A stretch of DNA of 6,181 nucleotides from Clostridiales bacterium (lineage in GTDB: Bacteria; Bacillota; Clostridia; Caldicoprobacterales; UBA3941), in the NCBI GenBank assembly GCA_012522165.1, contig JAAYKZ010000329.1, forward strand, positions 1-6,181. Reading direction: 5' to 3'. Shown here piece after piece: positions 1 through 6,181 of the stretch; position 1 is the first letter of the stretch, and each line of letters begins with the position of its first letter. Under the pieces are notes generated by a model. It had not been told where the DNA came from. It did no database searches and saw nothing but the letters and a program-made list of their open reading frames with translations. The position numbers were made by a program, and so were the translations under genes.

Positions 1-1
1 C

Positions 2-43
2 ACAGATGTGGTTGATTGATATTTTGGTTTAGGATGTAATTTT
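2..43 (+). other. Possible upstream coding remnant of the TPR gene, with in-frame TGA at 17-19
   Basis: In the frame of the TPR gene, positions 2-43 read TDVVD, stop, YFGLGCNFF. The part after the stop supplies the LG-x-x-F signature of helix A for the TPR whose helix B lies at 53-110. The homology signal therefore runs upstream of any available start codon. The other two forward frames also close early, with TGA at 13-15 and TAG at 30-32. The cause could be a nonsense change, a sequencing error or a fortuitous start; only 16 bases precede the stop, too few to decide. Confidence 0.45.
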
Positions 44-1465
44 TTGTGCATGCAAGATTATGCTAGGACAGTCGAGTGTTTGGAAATGTATTTAGATATA
101 GACCCTAATGGGGTGTATTCGGAAGAAGCGACGGATTTATTAGATGTTCTAGAAGAATATGAGTATTACGAAGATAGCTATAATATTTTTGATTCAGATA
201 GGGAAAGTATATACAATTTAGCTGCTGAAGGTAAGTATCTTTTAGACCGGGGAGATTATAAGAAAGCGATTAGCAAACTAGAGAAGGTAGTTAAATTAGA
301 TCCTACCCTTACTTTTGTCAAGAACAATTTATCTTTAGCTTACTTTTGTGATGGAAAGGTTAACAAGGCTATAGAGACAAGCTTGGAAGTTCTGGCTATG
401 GATCCTCAAAACATTCATGCAAACTGTAACATATGTCTTTTTATAAATGAAAGGGATGGCTTAGAAAGTAGTCAGAAATACTTAGATAAAATTGTTAATT
501 TTAAAACCCAGGATCCAGAAGAACTTCATAAGATAGCTGTAACTTTATGTGAATTGAAAGAACACAGACTGGCCAATCGAGTGTTAAAACAATTACTGCA
601 TTATAAACCATATGATATTCGTGTTCTTCACTATGTAGCAGCATCCCATTTTAATCTAAAGGAATATAAAGATGCTATTAAGCATTGGAGAAAGATAAGC
701 AAAATTGATCCAGCCAATGCTATAAGTAACTATTACATTCGCTTAGCCCAGGAATATGCAAACCATAAAGATAGCAGTAGAGAAATATTCTATCATTTTC
801 AAGTTCCCTATGATGAAATCCTACGTAGGATTAAAGAGTTAAATAATATTCTGAGGCTTGATGAGAGAGAATTGCTAGTAAGATGGAAAAATGATGATAA
901 TCTTATTACTTTGTTAAGATGGGGATTAGGACTTAATGATGATTTAATAAAGAAAGCAATTTTAAACGTGGTAGCGTCTTTTAACGACAGTAAAGCAGAG
1001 GAGTTTCTTCGGGAATTTTTGTTGATGGTAAATGAGAGCGAAGAGTTAAAAACTGAAGCTTTAGGTCTATTAAAACAGATGGCTGCTGAGGAGCCCTATT
1101 TAACCTATGTGGATGATGATATTTTAGAGGTAAAAGTAGATCTTTTAGATAAGGATTATTTTGAAATGCCCTTAGAAATGGAAATGGTGCTTAATATCGC
1201 CACTTATAAGATGGAAGGCAGATATCAGCAAGGATACGAAGAGATTATAGAAATGATATGGACTAAATTTGTTAAAGCTCTGTATCCCGATGATTTACCT
1301 AAGATTAAAAAATATGAGGCTTGGGCTGCAGCATTAGAGCTATATTATTGTATTGATCAGGATATATACATTAAAAAGAAAGATATTGCGGACTACTATG
1401 ATATTACCTATTCGACTCTTTATAATAACCTTAATAGAATAAAGAAGGTATTAGATAATAGTTGA
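44..1465 (+). CDS. TPR-repeat protein with C-terminal HTH-like tail, 5' end doubtful
   Basis: Likely a soluble cytoplasmic protein-protein interaction scaffold; partners are unknown. Numbered from the TTG at 44 (473 aa), TPR units are visible at about 56-89 (GKYLLDRGDYKKAISKLEK then LDP), 90-123 (AYFCDGKVNKAI then MDP), 157-190 and 191-224 (SHFNLKEYKDAI then IDP). Residues 1-20 look like the second half of another TPR (MQDYARTV to DIDP). Residues about 255-350 are helical and HEAT-like. The tail at about 443-468 (KKKDIADYYDITYSTLYNNL) resembles a helix-turn-helix. The start is uncertain. TTG at 44 has only a weak AGGA upstream (31-34) and ATG at 50 is an alternative, but both cut into a repeat. 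The same frame reads back through LGCNFF to a TGA at 17-19, so this is probably the 3' part of a longer gene or a 5'-broken one. That TPR proteins bind other proteins is family knowledge; no specific role can be read here. Confidence 0.75.
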   Translation: MCMQDYARTVECLEMYLDIDPNGVYSEEATDLLDVLEEYEYYEDSYNIFDSDRESIYNLAAEGKYLLDRGDYKKAISKLEKVVKLDPTLTFVKNNLSLAYFCDGKVNKAIETSLEVLAMDPQNIHANCNICLFINERDGLESSQKYLDKIVNFKTQDPEELHKIAVTLCELKEHRLANRVLKQLLHYKPYDIRVLHYVAASHFNLKEYKDAIKHWRKISKIDPANAISNYYIRLAQEYANHKDSSREIFYHFQVPYDEILRRIKELNNILRLDERELLVRWKNDDNLITLLRWGLGLNDDLIKKAILNVVASFNDSKAEEFLREFLLMVNESEELKTEALGLLKQMAAEEPYLTYVDDDILEVKVDLLDKDYFEMPLEMEMVLNIATYKMEGRYQQGYEEIIEMIWTKFVKALYPDDLPKIKKYEAWAAALELYYCIDQDIYIKKKDIADYYDITYSTLYNNLNRIKKVLDNS

Positions 1466-1480
1466 CTCATTAAGCAGTAA

Positions 1481-1489
1481 AGGAGGGGG
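1481..1489 (+). promoter_or_regulatory. Strong ribosome binding site for the 66-aa gene
   Basis: AGGAGGGGG lies 7 nt before the ATG at 1497. It is the strongest Shine-Dalgarno sequence in the window. It fixes the start of the small ORF and argues that this ORF is a real, well-translated gene. Confidence 0.85.
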
Positions 1490-1496
1490 TTAGGGT

Positions 1497-1697
1497 ATGA
1501 GGTGGAGAGCTGTATTAAAGGATCTGAAGGATGATAAGGGAATTATCTGTCCTCAACACAGTAATGAAAGTATTGTAATTCCTATTGAGTACTTGCCAAA
1601 AGGATGTAGAGTGGGAGATGTTCTCCAGTTTAACATTTCCTTTGATCCTTTCAGTACTATAATGATGATAAAAGAATCGGGTTCTAAAGATACTTAG
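1497..1697 (+). CDS. Small DUF3006-like protein, 66 aa
   Basis: Function unknown. The protein has no signal peptide or membrane segment. Its core, residues about 25-46 (SIVIPIEYLPKGCRVGDVL), has the strand-LP-x-G-x-x-x-GDVL pattern I associate with DUF3006 proteins, small beta-rich proteins of 65-90 residues that are common in Clostridia. The usual charged tail of that family (IDKEET-type) is not obvious, so the assignment is moderate. It contains one Cys in each half (ICPQ and KGCR). The ATG is chosen because of the excellent AGGAGGGGG upstream. The gene starts 31 bp after the TPR gene with no terminator between, so they are probably co-transcribed. An antisense reading frame over the same stretch lacks a comparable start signal and is treated as a shadow. 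Confidence 0.8.
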   Translation: MRWRAVLKDLKDDKGIICPQHSNESIVIPIEYLPKGCRVGDVLQFNISFDPFSTIMMIKESGSKDT

Positions 1698-1707
1698 AGA
1701 TTTATTC

Positions 1708-1788
1708 ATATTTACTCTCCCAATTAAATATATAGTCACTAGGCTATAGAATTCATATTAAAGCCGGAATTTTAGGGAGAGTGAATAT
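1708..1788 (+). repeat. 14-bp inverted repeat enclosing two helices, leader of the YkvI gene
   Basis: The arms ATATTTACTCTCCC (1708-1721) and GGGAGAGTGAATAT (1775-1788) pair over 14 bp with a single G-U (1713/1783). The enclosed 53 nt can form two further helices. One is TATAGTC/GGCTATA (1731-1737 with 1742-1748, tetraloop ACTA, one G-U). The other is AATTC/GAATT (1750-1754 with 1767-1771). Together these make a three-way junction as RNA. The 3' arm contains the ribosome binding site of the next gene and ends immediately before its ATG. No T-run follows the outer stem, so it is not a standard terminator. It could be a translational regulator, two inverted protein sites, or a small MITE-like insertion. 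The pairing is seen; the function is inferred. Confidence 0.75.
1775..1781 (+). promoter_or_regulatory. Ribosome binding site of the YkvI gene, inside the inverted repeat
   Basis: GGGAGAG lies 7 nt before ATG 1789 and 10 nt before the adjacent ATG 1792, so either could be used. The whole site is paired with CTCTCCC (1715-1721) in the predicted outer stem and would be hidden when that stem forms. Confidence 0.65.
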
Positions 1789-2838
1789 ATGATGGATAAA
1801 AGTAAAAAAGTAGGCATAGCAGGTGGAATAGCCTTTGCATATGTAGGTACAGTGGTTGGAGCAGGATTTGCATCAGGACAGGAAGTAATGAGTTTTTTCA
1901 CCATATATGGATATAAGGCCCTATGGGCAATTTTGATTTCCTCTTTTCTATTTACTTTTGTTGGAACCCGGATCCTTTTATTGGGGATGGAGCTAAAGGC
2001 CTCCTCCTTTGGAAAATTAATAGATACCATGTTTGGATTTCTCTCTCCTGTTATCAACATTTACCTGCTTTTTTCTATGATGGTTATCAACATGGCTATG
2101 TTGGCTGGAGCTGGTGCTATGTTTCAAGAATTTGGTAAGACATCATATCTAGTCGGAGTTACCATAACTGCATTGGCAGCTATAGTCACTATCGGATTTG
2201 GTATAAGTGGAATATTATCTATCAACAAAATACTAGTAAGTGCTATTTTGTCTTTTCAGATTATAATAATTGTCATAACTTTATTTGCAAAAAACTCATT
2301 TGAGGGTCAAATTAATTTTGTAGAGGCAAGCACAATTCATCTTATCAAACAAGGAATATCTTATGCGTCATTTAATATAATCTTCAGCACTGGAGTACTG
2401 GCAAGACTAGGGCAAGAATTTAGGGATAGAGATGTGTTAAAGCTAGGCGGATTGTTAGGCGGAAGCATTTTGGGAGCCATGCTGTTAACCAGTCATTATT
2501 GCTTGCTAGCACATATACCTTATATTTTCGATTATGAAATACCAGTTCTTTATATTATTTCTAATAAATCCAGTTTTTTTTCAATTCTTTATTCTTTAGT
2601 TGTGTGGGGTGCTATTTTCACAACCCTAGTAGGCAATTTGTTCTCTATGACCTCCTTTTTTCATGATAGATTTGGTATTAATCATATAATAACGGCTACA
2701 TTAATAGTGTGTCTGGCATCCTTACTTTCTTTTCTTGGATTTTCTTCAATAGTAAATACCCTTTATCCTATAGTAGGGTTAATAGGTGTTATTTTTATAG
2801 TAGGGATATTTTTTTATACAAGAAAGGTAAAAAAGTAG
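1789..2838 (+). CDS. YkvI-family membrane transporter, LeuT/APC fold
   Basis: Probable cytoplasmic-membrane solute transporter; the substrate is not known. The 349 aa are very hydrophobic, with about ten likely membrane segments: roughly 9-28, 43-65, 84-112, 118-138, 143-167, 185-203, 217-238, 260-285, 298-318 and 322-343. The first segment carries TVVGAGFASGQEVMSFF (21-37). This is the hallmark of the B. subtilis YkvI group (COG3949) and resembles the broken helix 1 that binds ion and substrate in Na+-coupled LeuT-fold carriers. The basic tail (RKVKK) fits a cytoplasmic C-terminus. The length is normal for the family. BrnQ and other amino-acid permeases were considered, but the GAGFASGQE signature and length favour YkvI. 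The gene sits 91 bp after the small DUF3006-like gene and 68 bp before cca, on the same strand. Its translation may be controlled by the stem that covers its ribosome binding site. Confidence 0.88.
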   Translation: MMDKSKKVGIAGGIAFAYVGTVVGAGFASGQEVMSFFTIYGYKALWAILISSFLFTFVGTRILLLGMELKASSFGKLIDTMFGFLSPVINIYLLFSMMVINMAMLAGAGAMFQEFGKTSYLVGVTITALAAIVTIGFGISGILSINKILVSAILSFQIIIIVITLFAKNSFEGQINFVEASTIHLIKQGISYASFNIIFSTGVLARLGQEFRDRDVLKLGGLLGGSILGAMLLTSHYCLLAHIPYIFDYEIPVLYIISNKSSFFSILYSLVVWGAIFTTLVGNLFSMTSFFHDRFGINHIITATLIVCLASLLSFLGFSSIVNTLYPIVGLIGVIFIVGIFFYTRKVKK

Positions 2839-2856
2839 GATGTGTAAGCTTCAACT

Positions 2857-2885
2857 TTTGTAATACTTAGAGAAAAGATTACAAA
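2857..2885 (+). repeat. Hairpin or inverted repeat between the YkvI gene and cca
   Basis: TTTGTAAT (2857-2864) pairs perfectly with ATTACAAA (2878-2885). Inside it, CTT/AAG (2866-2868 with 2875-2877) adds three pairs after one bulged A, leaving an AGAGAA loop. The stem is AT-rich and is followed only by TTTG, so it would be a poor intrinsic terminator. It could equally be an operator, or it may attenuate read-through into cca. The pairing is real but the role is unknown. Confidence 0.45.
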
Positions 2886-2894
2886 TTTGTTCAT

Positions 2895-2900
2895 GAGGTG
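2895..2900 (+). promoter_or_regulatory. Ribosome binding site that decides the cca start
   Basis: GAGGTG lies 6 nt before ATG 2907. A GTG at 2898 in the same frame would add three residues, but it lies inside this Shine-Dalgarno sequence and has no good site of its own. ATG 2907 is therefore preferred. Confidence 0.75.
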
Positions 2901-2906
2901 CAAAAG

Positions 2907-4247
2907 ATGAGCACATTAAATATTGATATTCCTAATAAAATCAAATTTACATTAGATAAACTTCATCAAGCTGGATATGAAGCTTATGTTGTGGGTGGTT
3001 GTGTTCGAGATTCCTTATTGGGAAAAGAACCAGACGATTGGGATATTACTACCTCGGCTACTCCAGAGGAAATAAAAAGGGTGTTTAAGAATTATTATCA
3101 GATAGATACTGGACTCAAGCATGGTACTGTAGCTGTCCTTATTGACAAGGAGTTAATCGAGATTACCACCTATAGAATTGATGATGGATACTCCGATGGA
3201 CGTAGACCTGATAAAGTATATTTCACCAAAAACATTGTCGAGGACTTAAAGCGTAGGGATTTTACAATTAATGCTTGTGCCATGACGGATAGGCATATAG
3301 TAGATCCATTTGGAGGACAAGAAGATATAAAAAAGGGCTTAATTCGATGTGTGGGTGATCCAGTAGAGCGTTTTTCCGAAGATGCCCTTAGAATACTTAG
3401 GGGAATTCGATTTGCATCCGTTTTGGGCTTCGAAGTTGAAGAGAGAACAAAAAAGGCCATGTTTGAATGTATGTACTTACTAAAAAATATATCCCAGGAG
3501 CGTATTACTGTTGAATTTTGTAAGACTTTACTTGGAGAAAAGATCTATGACACACTGATGGAATTTAAGGAAATTATTATTTTTTTAATACCTGAAGTTA
3601 AAGATATGGTTGGTTTTGATCATCAAAACAATTATCATATATACGATGTATATCAACATACCTTAAAATCAGTAGAATTAATTGATAAAGACATTGTTTT
3701 AAGAACCACAATGTTTTTTCATGATATTGGTAAACCTAGATGCTTTTCATTAGATAAAAATAGTGTAGGTCACTTTTATGGTCATGCTGAAATATCTGCG
3801 CATATGGCAAAAAAAATATTAAAGAGAATGAGATTTTCAAATAAGCATATAAATGATATTGTGCAGCTAATTAAGTACCATAGTATGCAAATAGCTTTAA
3901 CTTCTAAAAGCATTAAAAGGCTACTTAGTGAAATTGGAGAAACCCAGTTCAGGAGATTGTTAAAGGTAATGAGGGCTGATGCTTTGGCTAAAAAACCGTT
4001 GTATTGCAAGGAAAAACTAGATAGACTAGATGCTATTGAAGAAAGATTTGATGCTGTTTTGGTAGAGGATCTTTGTATAACCTTAAAGGATCTTGCTATT
4101 GACGGTCATGACCTCATTGCTCTAGGTATTCCCCAAGGAAAAAAAATAGGGGTTATTCTCAATAAACTATTGGAGATGGTAATTAACGAGGAAATAGATA
4201 ATACTAGAGAAGCTTTAATTAATAAGGTTAGGGAATTTCTAGTATAA
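2907..4247 (+). CDS. cca: CCA tRNA nucleotidyltransferase, class II with HD domain
   Basis: Adds or repairs the 3'-terminal CCA of tRNAs from CTP and ATP without a nucleic-acid template; cytoplasmic. The 446 aa carry the full class II motif set: VVGGCVRDSLLG (28-39), catalytic DWD (Asp44, Asp46), RRDFTINA (116-123), and EDALR (158-162), the EDxxR residues that select the incoming nucleotide, followed by ILRGIRFA. An HD-type domain follows, with His251, HDIGKP (272-277) and GHFYGH (288-293); such domains are associated with phosphohydrolase activity. Because both the EDxxR and the nucleotidyltransferase motifs are intact, a full CCA-adding enzyme is likeliest. A CC-adding or poly(A) polymerase relative cannot be fully excluded from sequence alone. 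It is preceded by the YkvI gene with a 68-bp gap. Its stop codon overlaps the end of the convergent SpoIID-like gene by 9 bp. Confidence 0.93.
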   Translation: MSTLNIDIPNKIKFTLDKLHQAGYEAYVVGGCVRDSLLGKEPDDWDITTSATPEEIKRVFKNYYQIDTGLKHGTVAVLIDKELIEITTYRIDDGYSDGRRPDKVYFTKNIVEDLKRRDFTINACAMTDRHIVDPFGGQEDIKKGLIRCVGDPVERFSEDALRILRGIRFASVLGFEVEERTKKAMFECMYLLKNISQERITVEFCKTLLGEKIYDTLMEFKEIIIFLIPEVKDMVGFDHQNNYHIYDVYQHTLKSVELIDKDIVLRTTMFFHDIGKPRCFSLDKNSVGHFYGHAEISAHMAKKILKRMRFSNKHINDIVQLIKYHSMQIALTSKSIKRLLSEIGETQFRRLLKVMRADALAKKPLYCKEKLDRLDAIEERFDAVLVEDLCITLKDLAIDGHDLIALGIPQGKKIGVILNKLLEMVINEEIDNTREALINKVREFLV

Positions 4248-6181
4248 ACTTTCAAGTCTGCTTCCCGGATAAAAATGTTCAATTATTTCTGTATAAGATT
4301 TACCTAAGAGAGATAGGCCATATACGCCGTACTGGCTCATGCCAACCCCATGACCGTACCCTCCTCCAGTAAATGTAACATTGGAAAGATTTCCATTTTT
4401 GTCCCGGATTATGTCTAGATAGAAAAAGGAACTAGGCAAAATAGGAAAGTCAGTTACTATGCTGTTGTCATGGCGATATATCTCAATAGGTTTTTCACCA
4501 GGGATAAGATTAACTGGCTTTAAGAGCTGTCTTATGTTGAGCTCTTTTATAACTCTGTAGACCCCACTAGTGGTAGTGATTTCTAATTCCATAATATTGC
4601 CACCTTGACCTCTTTTAATAGGTACTATATTTTGTAATTGGCCTATGTTTTCAGGGATTGGCTTCTGACTAAAAGATCCGTCATTATCCCTTGTAAGGAT
4701 AAAGGAGGGCTGTTTTTTTTGCAGTACAGCCAGATTTTCTTGCAGTACAGCTTCTAGCTGCTCCCGTTTCATGGAGAAAGACCAGCGGAAGAATGGAGAG
4801 TATCGGTCATAGCCTTGTAAATTTTTTTGATTGATAAAAGCTCTAAAATTTTCTTCATTGTAAAGGCTAGGTGCATCTCCTTCAAATTGAGGCTGGGCCG
4901 TCAAGTAGGGAATTTCTTTGCTGGGGAAAACATCGTCTATACTCCAGGTTTCATGGAAATTAGCGGTATAGCCACAGGAGGTAGAAAAAAAGCGAGAATC
5001 TATAATTTGATCTTCAAATACGGGTACTAGACCTCGTGTTTCATCAACAGCTTGAATGGCAACAGGATGTTCTTGGATATTATTATACATTTGACTAGAG
5101 GTACTGTCGTCAACATGGGCCCCTAAACGGGCATAGCCTCTGGATTTCAGACTTCTAACAGCATAAGAACGTGCAGCAATAGCCTGGACCTTTAGGCTTT
5201 CAAGACCAAACTTGACGGGCATTTCACTAGGGACAACTGAGTAAAGGTATTCTTCCAAACCTACTTCATTAACTATTATCAATCCATTGTCACCACTAGA
5301 TATTTCTATATTTCCTCTATAAAGTGTACCAGATGATCCTTGAGCTTGAGCTCGAATAATACTATTAACAATTATATTACCTTCATTTCTAGGAGAAATA
5401 TACCAACGATTAGAGGATGAAGCTATTAAATTATCCTTATTAAATAGCTGGCTACCCTTTTCGCCATCGTGTTTAAACACAATCTCTTGGTCCTTTTCTA
5501 TATTAAACTCAATATCATCAACAATGTTTTTTATAGTTAGGCCATGAGTAGAGGATAATCTTACTTCTGGATGTACAAGATTTTGAAACTCTGTATCCTT
5601 TAAAACAACACGAACAATATCATTCGGCAATTTTCTTAAATCAACATATGCTACTAGGGTTTTATTCCTTGGTGAGGCTGAATGGTATAAGATAACATCT
5701 TTAACGCCTATTGGTAAAATGGAATTTTTCTGATAAACAGGTGTATTATCGGTAATCTCATATACATTTAAAGTTGATTCTAAATTGATGTATCCTAGCT
5801 TAGAATCTTCAATATGGCTGTCTGATGCTGACATTATCCTATTTAGATGTATGGGGATCATGTGTTCATATAAAACAATATAGTCTTCTATTAGTACAAG
5901 GGAAACAGGTAAACCTATAGTGATTGCACTTTTATGAGATGGGAAAGCACAATATAGATGGGTTCCATCCACATCCATTTGATATTCTATATGTCCATTT
6001 CCTTTTTCTTCAGCTGCTAAGGGTACAGCTGCTTCAATATTAGTGATTTTCGGGAAACTAGTAATAAACCACCTGTTAGATATTTTGGCAAGGCTAAACC
6101 ATACATCAATAGAGCCATGCTCAGTGGTAAGGGAGGCTTTGATTTTTCTACTATTTTGTCCAGCCTTTTGAACATTAATTA
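4239..6181 (-). CDS. SpoIID/LytB-domain cell-wall protein, 5' end beyond the window
   Basis: Likely extracytoplasmic protein acting on peptidoglycan glycan strands. SpoIID is a lytic transglycosylase in spore engulfment; LytB enhances an amidase. At least 646 aa are present. The frame stays open from 5978 to the edge (67 more codons, including VWFSLAKISNRWFITSF, similar to the end of an NTF2-like domain), so ATG 5976-5978 is internal. Counting from that Met, the SpoIID domain starts near 219 (LYRGNIEI), then NEVGLEEYLYSVVPSEMP (237-254). Glu252 matches the SpoIID catalytic glutamate. Next come AIAARSYAV, HVDDSTSSQMY (288-298) and FFSTSCGYTA (330-339). The C-terminal signature is GGGYGHGVGMSQYG (538-551) and HFYPG. 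The cysteines some SpoIIDs carry in the H-x-C-D segment are absent. It is about twice the length of SpoIID, so a LytB-like or divergent paralogue is more likely than spoIID itself. Any signal peptide would lie off the window. Confidence 0.88.
   Translation of the reverse strand, partial: INVQKAGQNSRKIKASLTTEHGSIDVWFSLAKISNRWFITSFPKITNIEAAVPLAAEEKGNGHIEYQMDVDGTHLYCAFPSHKSAITIGLPVSLVLIEDYIVLYEHMIPIHLNRIMSASDSHIEDSKLGYINLESTLNVYEITDNTPVYQKNSILPIGVKDVILYHSASPRNKTLVAYVDLRKLPNDIVRVVLKDTEFQNLVHPEVRLSSTHGLTIKNIVDDIEFNIEKDQEIVFKHDGEKGSQLFNKDNLIASSSNRWYISPRNEGNIIVNSIIRAQAQGSSGTLYRGNIEISSGDNGLIIVNEVGLEEYLYSVVPSEMPVKFGLESLKVQAIAARSYAVRSLKSRGYARLGAHVDDSTSSQMYNNIQEHPVAIQAVDETRGLVPVFEDQIIDSRFFSTSCGYTANFHETWSIDDVFPSKEIPYLTAQPQFEGDAPSLYNEENFRAFINQKNLQGYDRYSPFFRWSFSMKREQLEAVLQENLAVLQKKQPSFILTRDNDGSFSQKPIPENIGQLQNIVPIKRGQGGNIMELEITTTSGVYRVIKELNIRQLLKPVNLIPGEKPIEIYRHDNSIVTDFPILPSSFFYLDIIRDKNGNLSNVTFTGGGYGHGVGMSQYGVYGLSLLGKSYTEIIEHFYPGSRLESLY
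4719..4751 (-). repeat. 12-bp direct repeat, 21-bp period, inside the SpoIID-like gene
   Basis: TTGCAGTACAGC occurs at 4719-4730 and again at 4740-4751. The 21-bp offset equals seven codons, so the protein reads AVLQ-ENL-AVLQ-KK (residues 410-422 counted from the Met at 5978). The heptad spacing suits a helix or short coiled coil in the linker between the two halves of the SpoIID domain. Confidence 0.7.

Noticed and set aside
1731..1736. TATAGT as a -10 promoter box for the YkvI gene
   Set aside because: No acceptable -35 hexamer lies 16-18 bp upstream, and the bases are better explained as one arm of the inner hairpin.
1515..1739. Antisense open frame over the small gene
   Set aside because: It shadows the strongly signalled plus-strand gene and shows no recognisable protein features or start signal.
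1768..1782. CodY-type operator (AATTTT followed by a partial match)
   Set aside because: Only about ten of fifteen positions match the consensus and the second half is poor.
1708..1788. Intrinsic terminator after the small gene
   Set aside because: The outer stem has a long internal region and is followed by the start codon instead of a T-run.
1758..2060. Antisense frame at the start of the YkvI gene
   Set aside because: It covers the conserved GAGFASGQE coding region of the transporter on the opposite strand; composition is that of a shadow frame.
1789..2838. BrnQ branched-chain amino-acid carrier
   Set aside because: The length (349 aa) and the TVVGAGFASGQE signature fit YkvI rather than BrnQ, which is longer.
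2898..2900. GTG start for cca
   Set aside because: It lies inside the GAGGTG ribosome binding site that serves ATG 2907 and has no site of its own.
3170..3460. Antisense frame within cca
   Set aside because: It overlaps the RRDFTINA and EDALR coding region of a confidently assigned gene.
5976..5978. ATG as the start of the SpoIID-like gene
   Set aside because: The minus-strand frame continues open from here to the window edge with sensible protein sequence and no ribosome binding site precedes this ATG, so it is an internal methionine.

Overview
This AT-rich window reads like part of a chromosome from a low-GC Gram-positive, anaerobic spore-forming type (Clostridia, Alkaliphilus-like). The reasons are strong AGGAGG-type ribosome binding sites, a class II CCA-adding enzyme with an HD domain, a YkvI-type permease and a large SpoIID/LytB-domain protein. 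This taxonomic guess is inference from gene content and base composition. I see no phage, IS, CRISPR, tRNA or rRNA.

Layout. Positions 1-1465 hold a tetratricopeptide-repeat (TPR) protein with a C-terminal helix-turn-helix-like tail. Its readable frame begins in the middle of a TPR, just after an in-frame TGA at 17-19, so the true gene probably starts left of the window. A 66-codon gene (1497-1697, DUF3006-like) follows 31 bp later with a very strong ribosome binding site and is probably co-transcribed. A 91-bp gap (1698-1788) then contains a striking 14-bp inverted repeat that encloses two smaller helices and buries the ribosome binding site of the next gene. That gene, at 1789-2838, is a YkvI-family LeuT-fold transporter. 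A 68-bp gap with a weak hairpin leads to cca (2907-4247). On the opposite strand, a SpoIID/LytB-domain protein occupies 4239 to the right edge. It converges on cca and overlaps it by 9 bp. No stop codon interrupts this frame up to the edge, so the ATG at 5976-5978 is not its start and the gene is partial.

The genes do not form an obvious single pathway: protein scaffolding or regulation (TPR-HTH), an unknown small protein, solute transport (YkvI), tRNA 3'-end maturation (Cca) and cell-wall or sporulation glycan processing (SpoIID/LytB). The most interesting non-gene signal is the structured leader in front of the YkvI gene. It could be a translational switch, a pair of operators or a small MITE-like insertion. 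The next most interesting is the interrupted start of the TPR gene.
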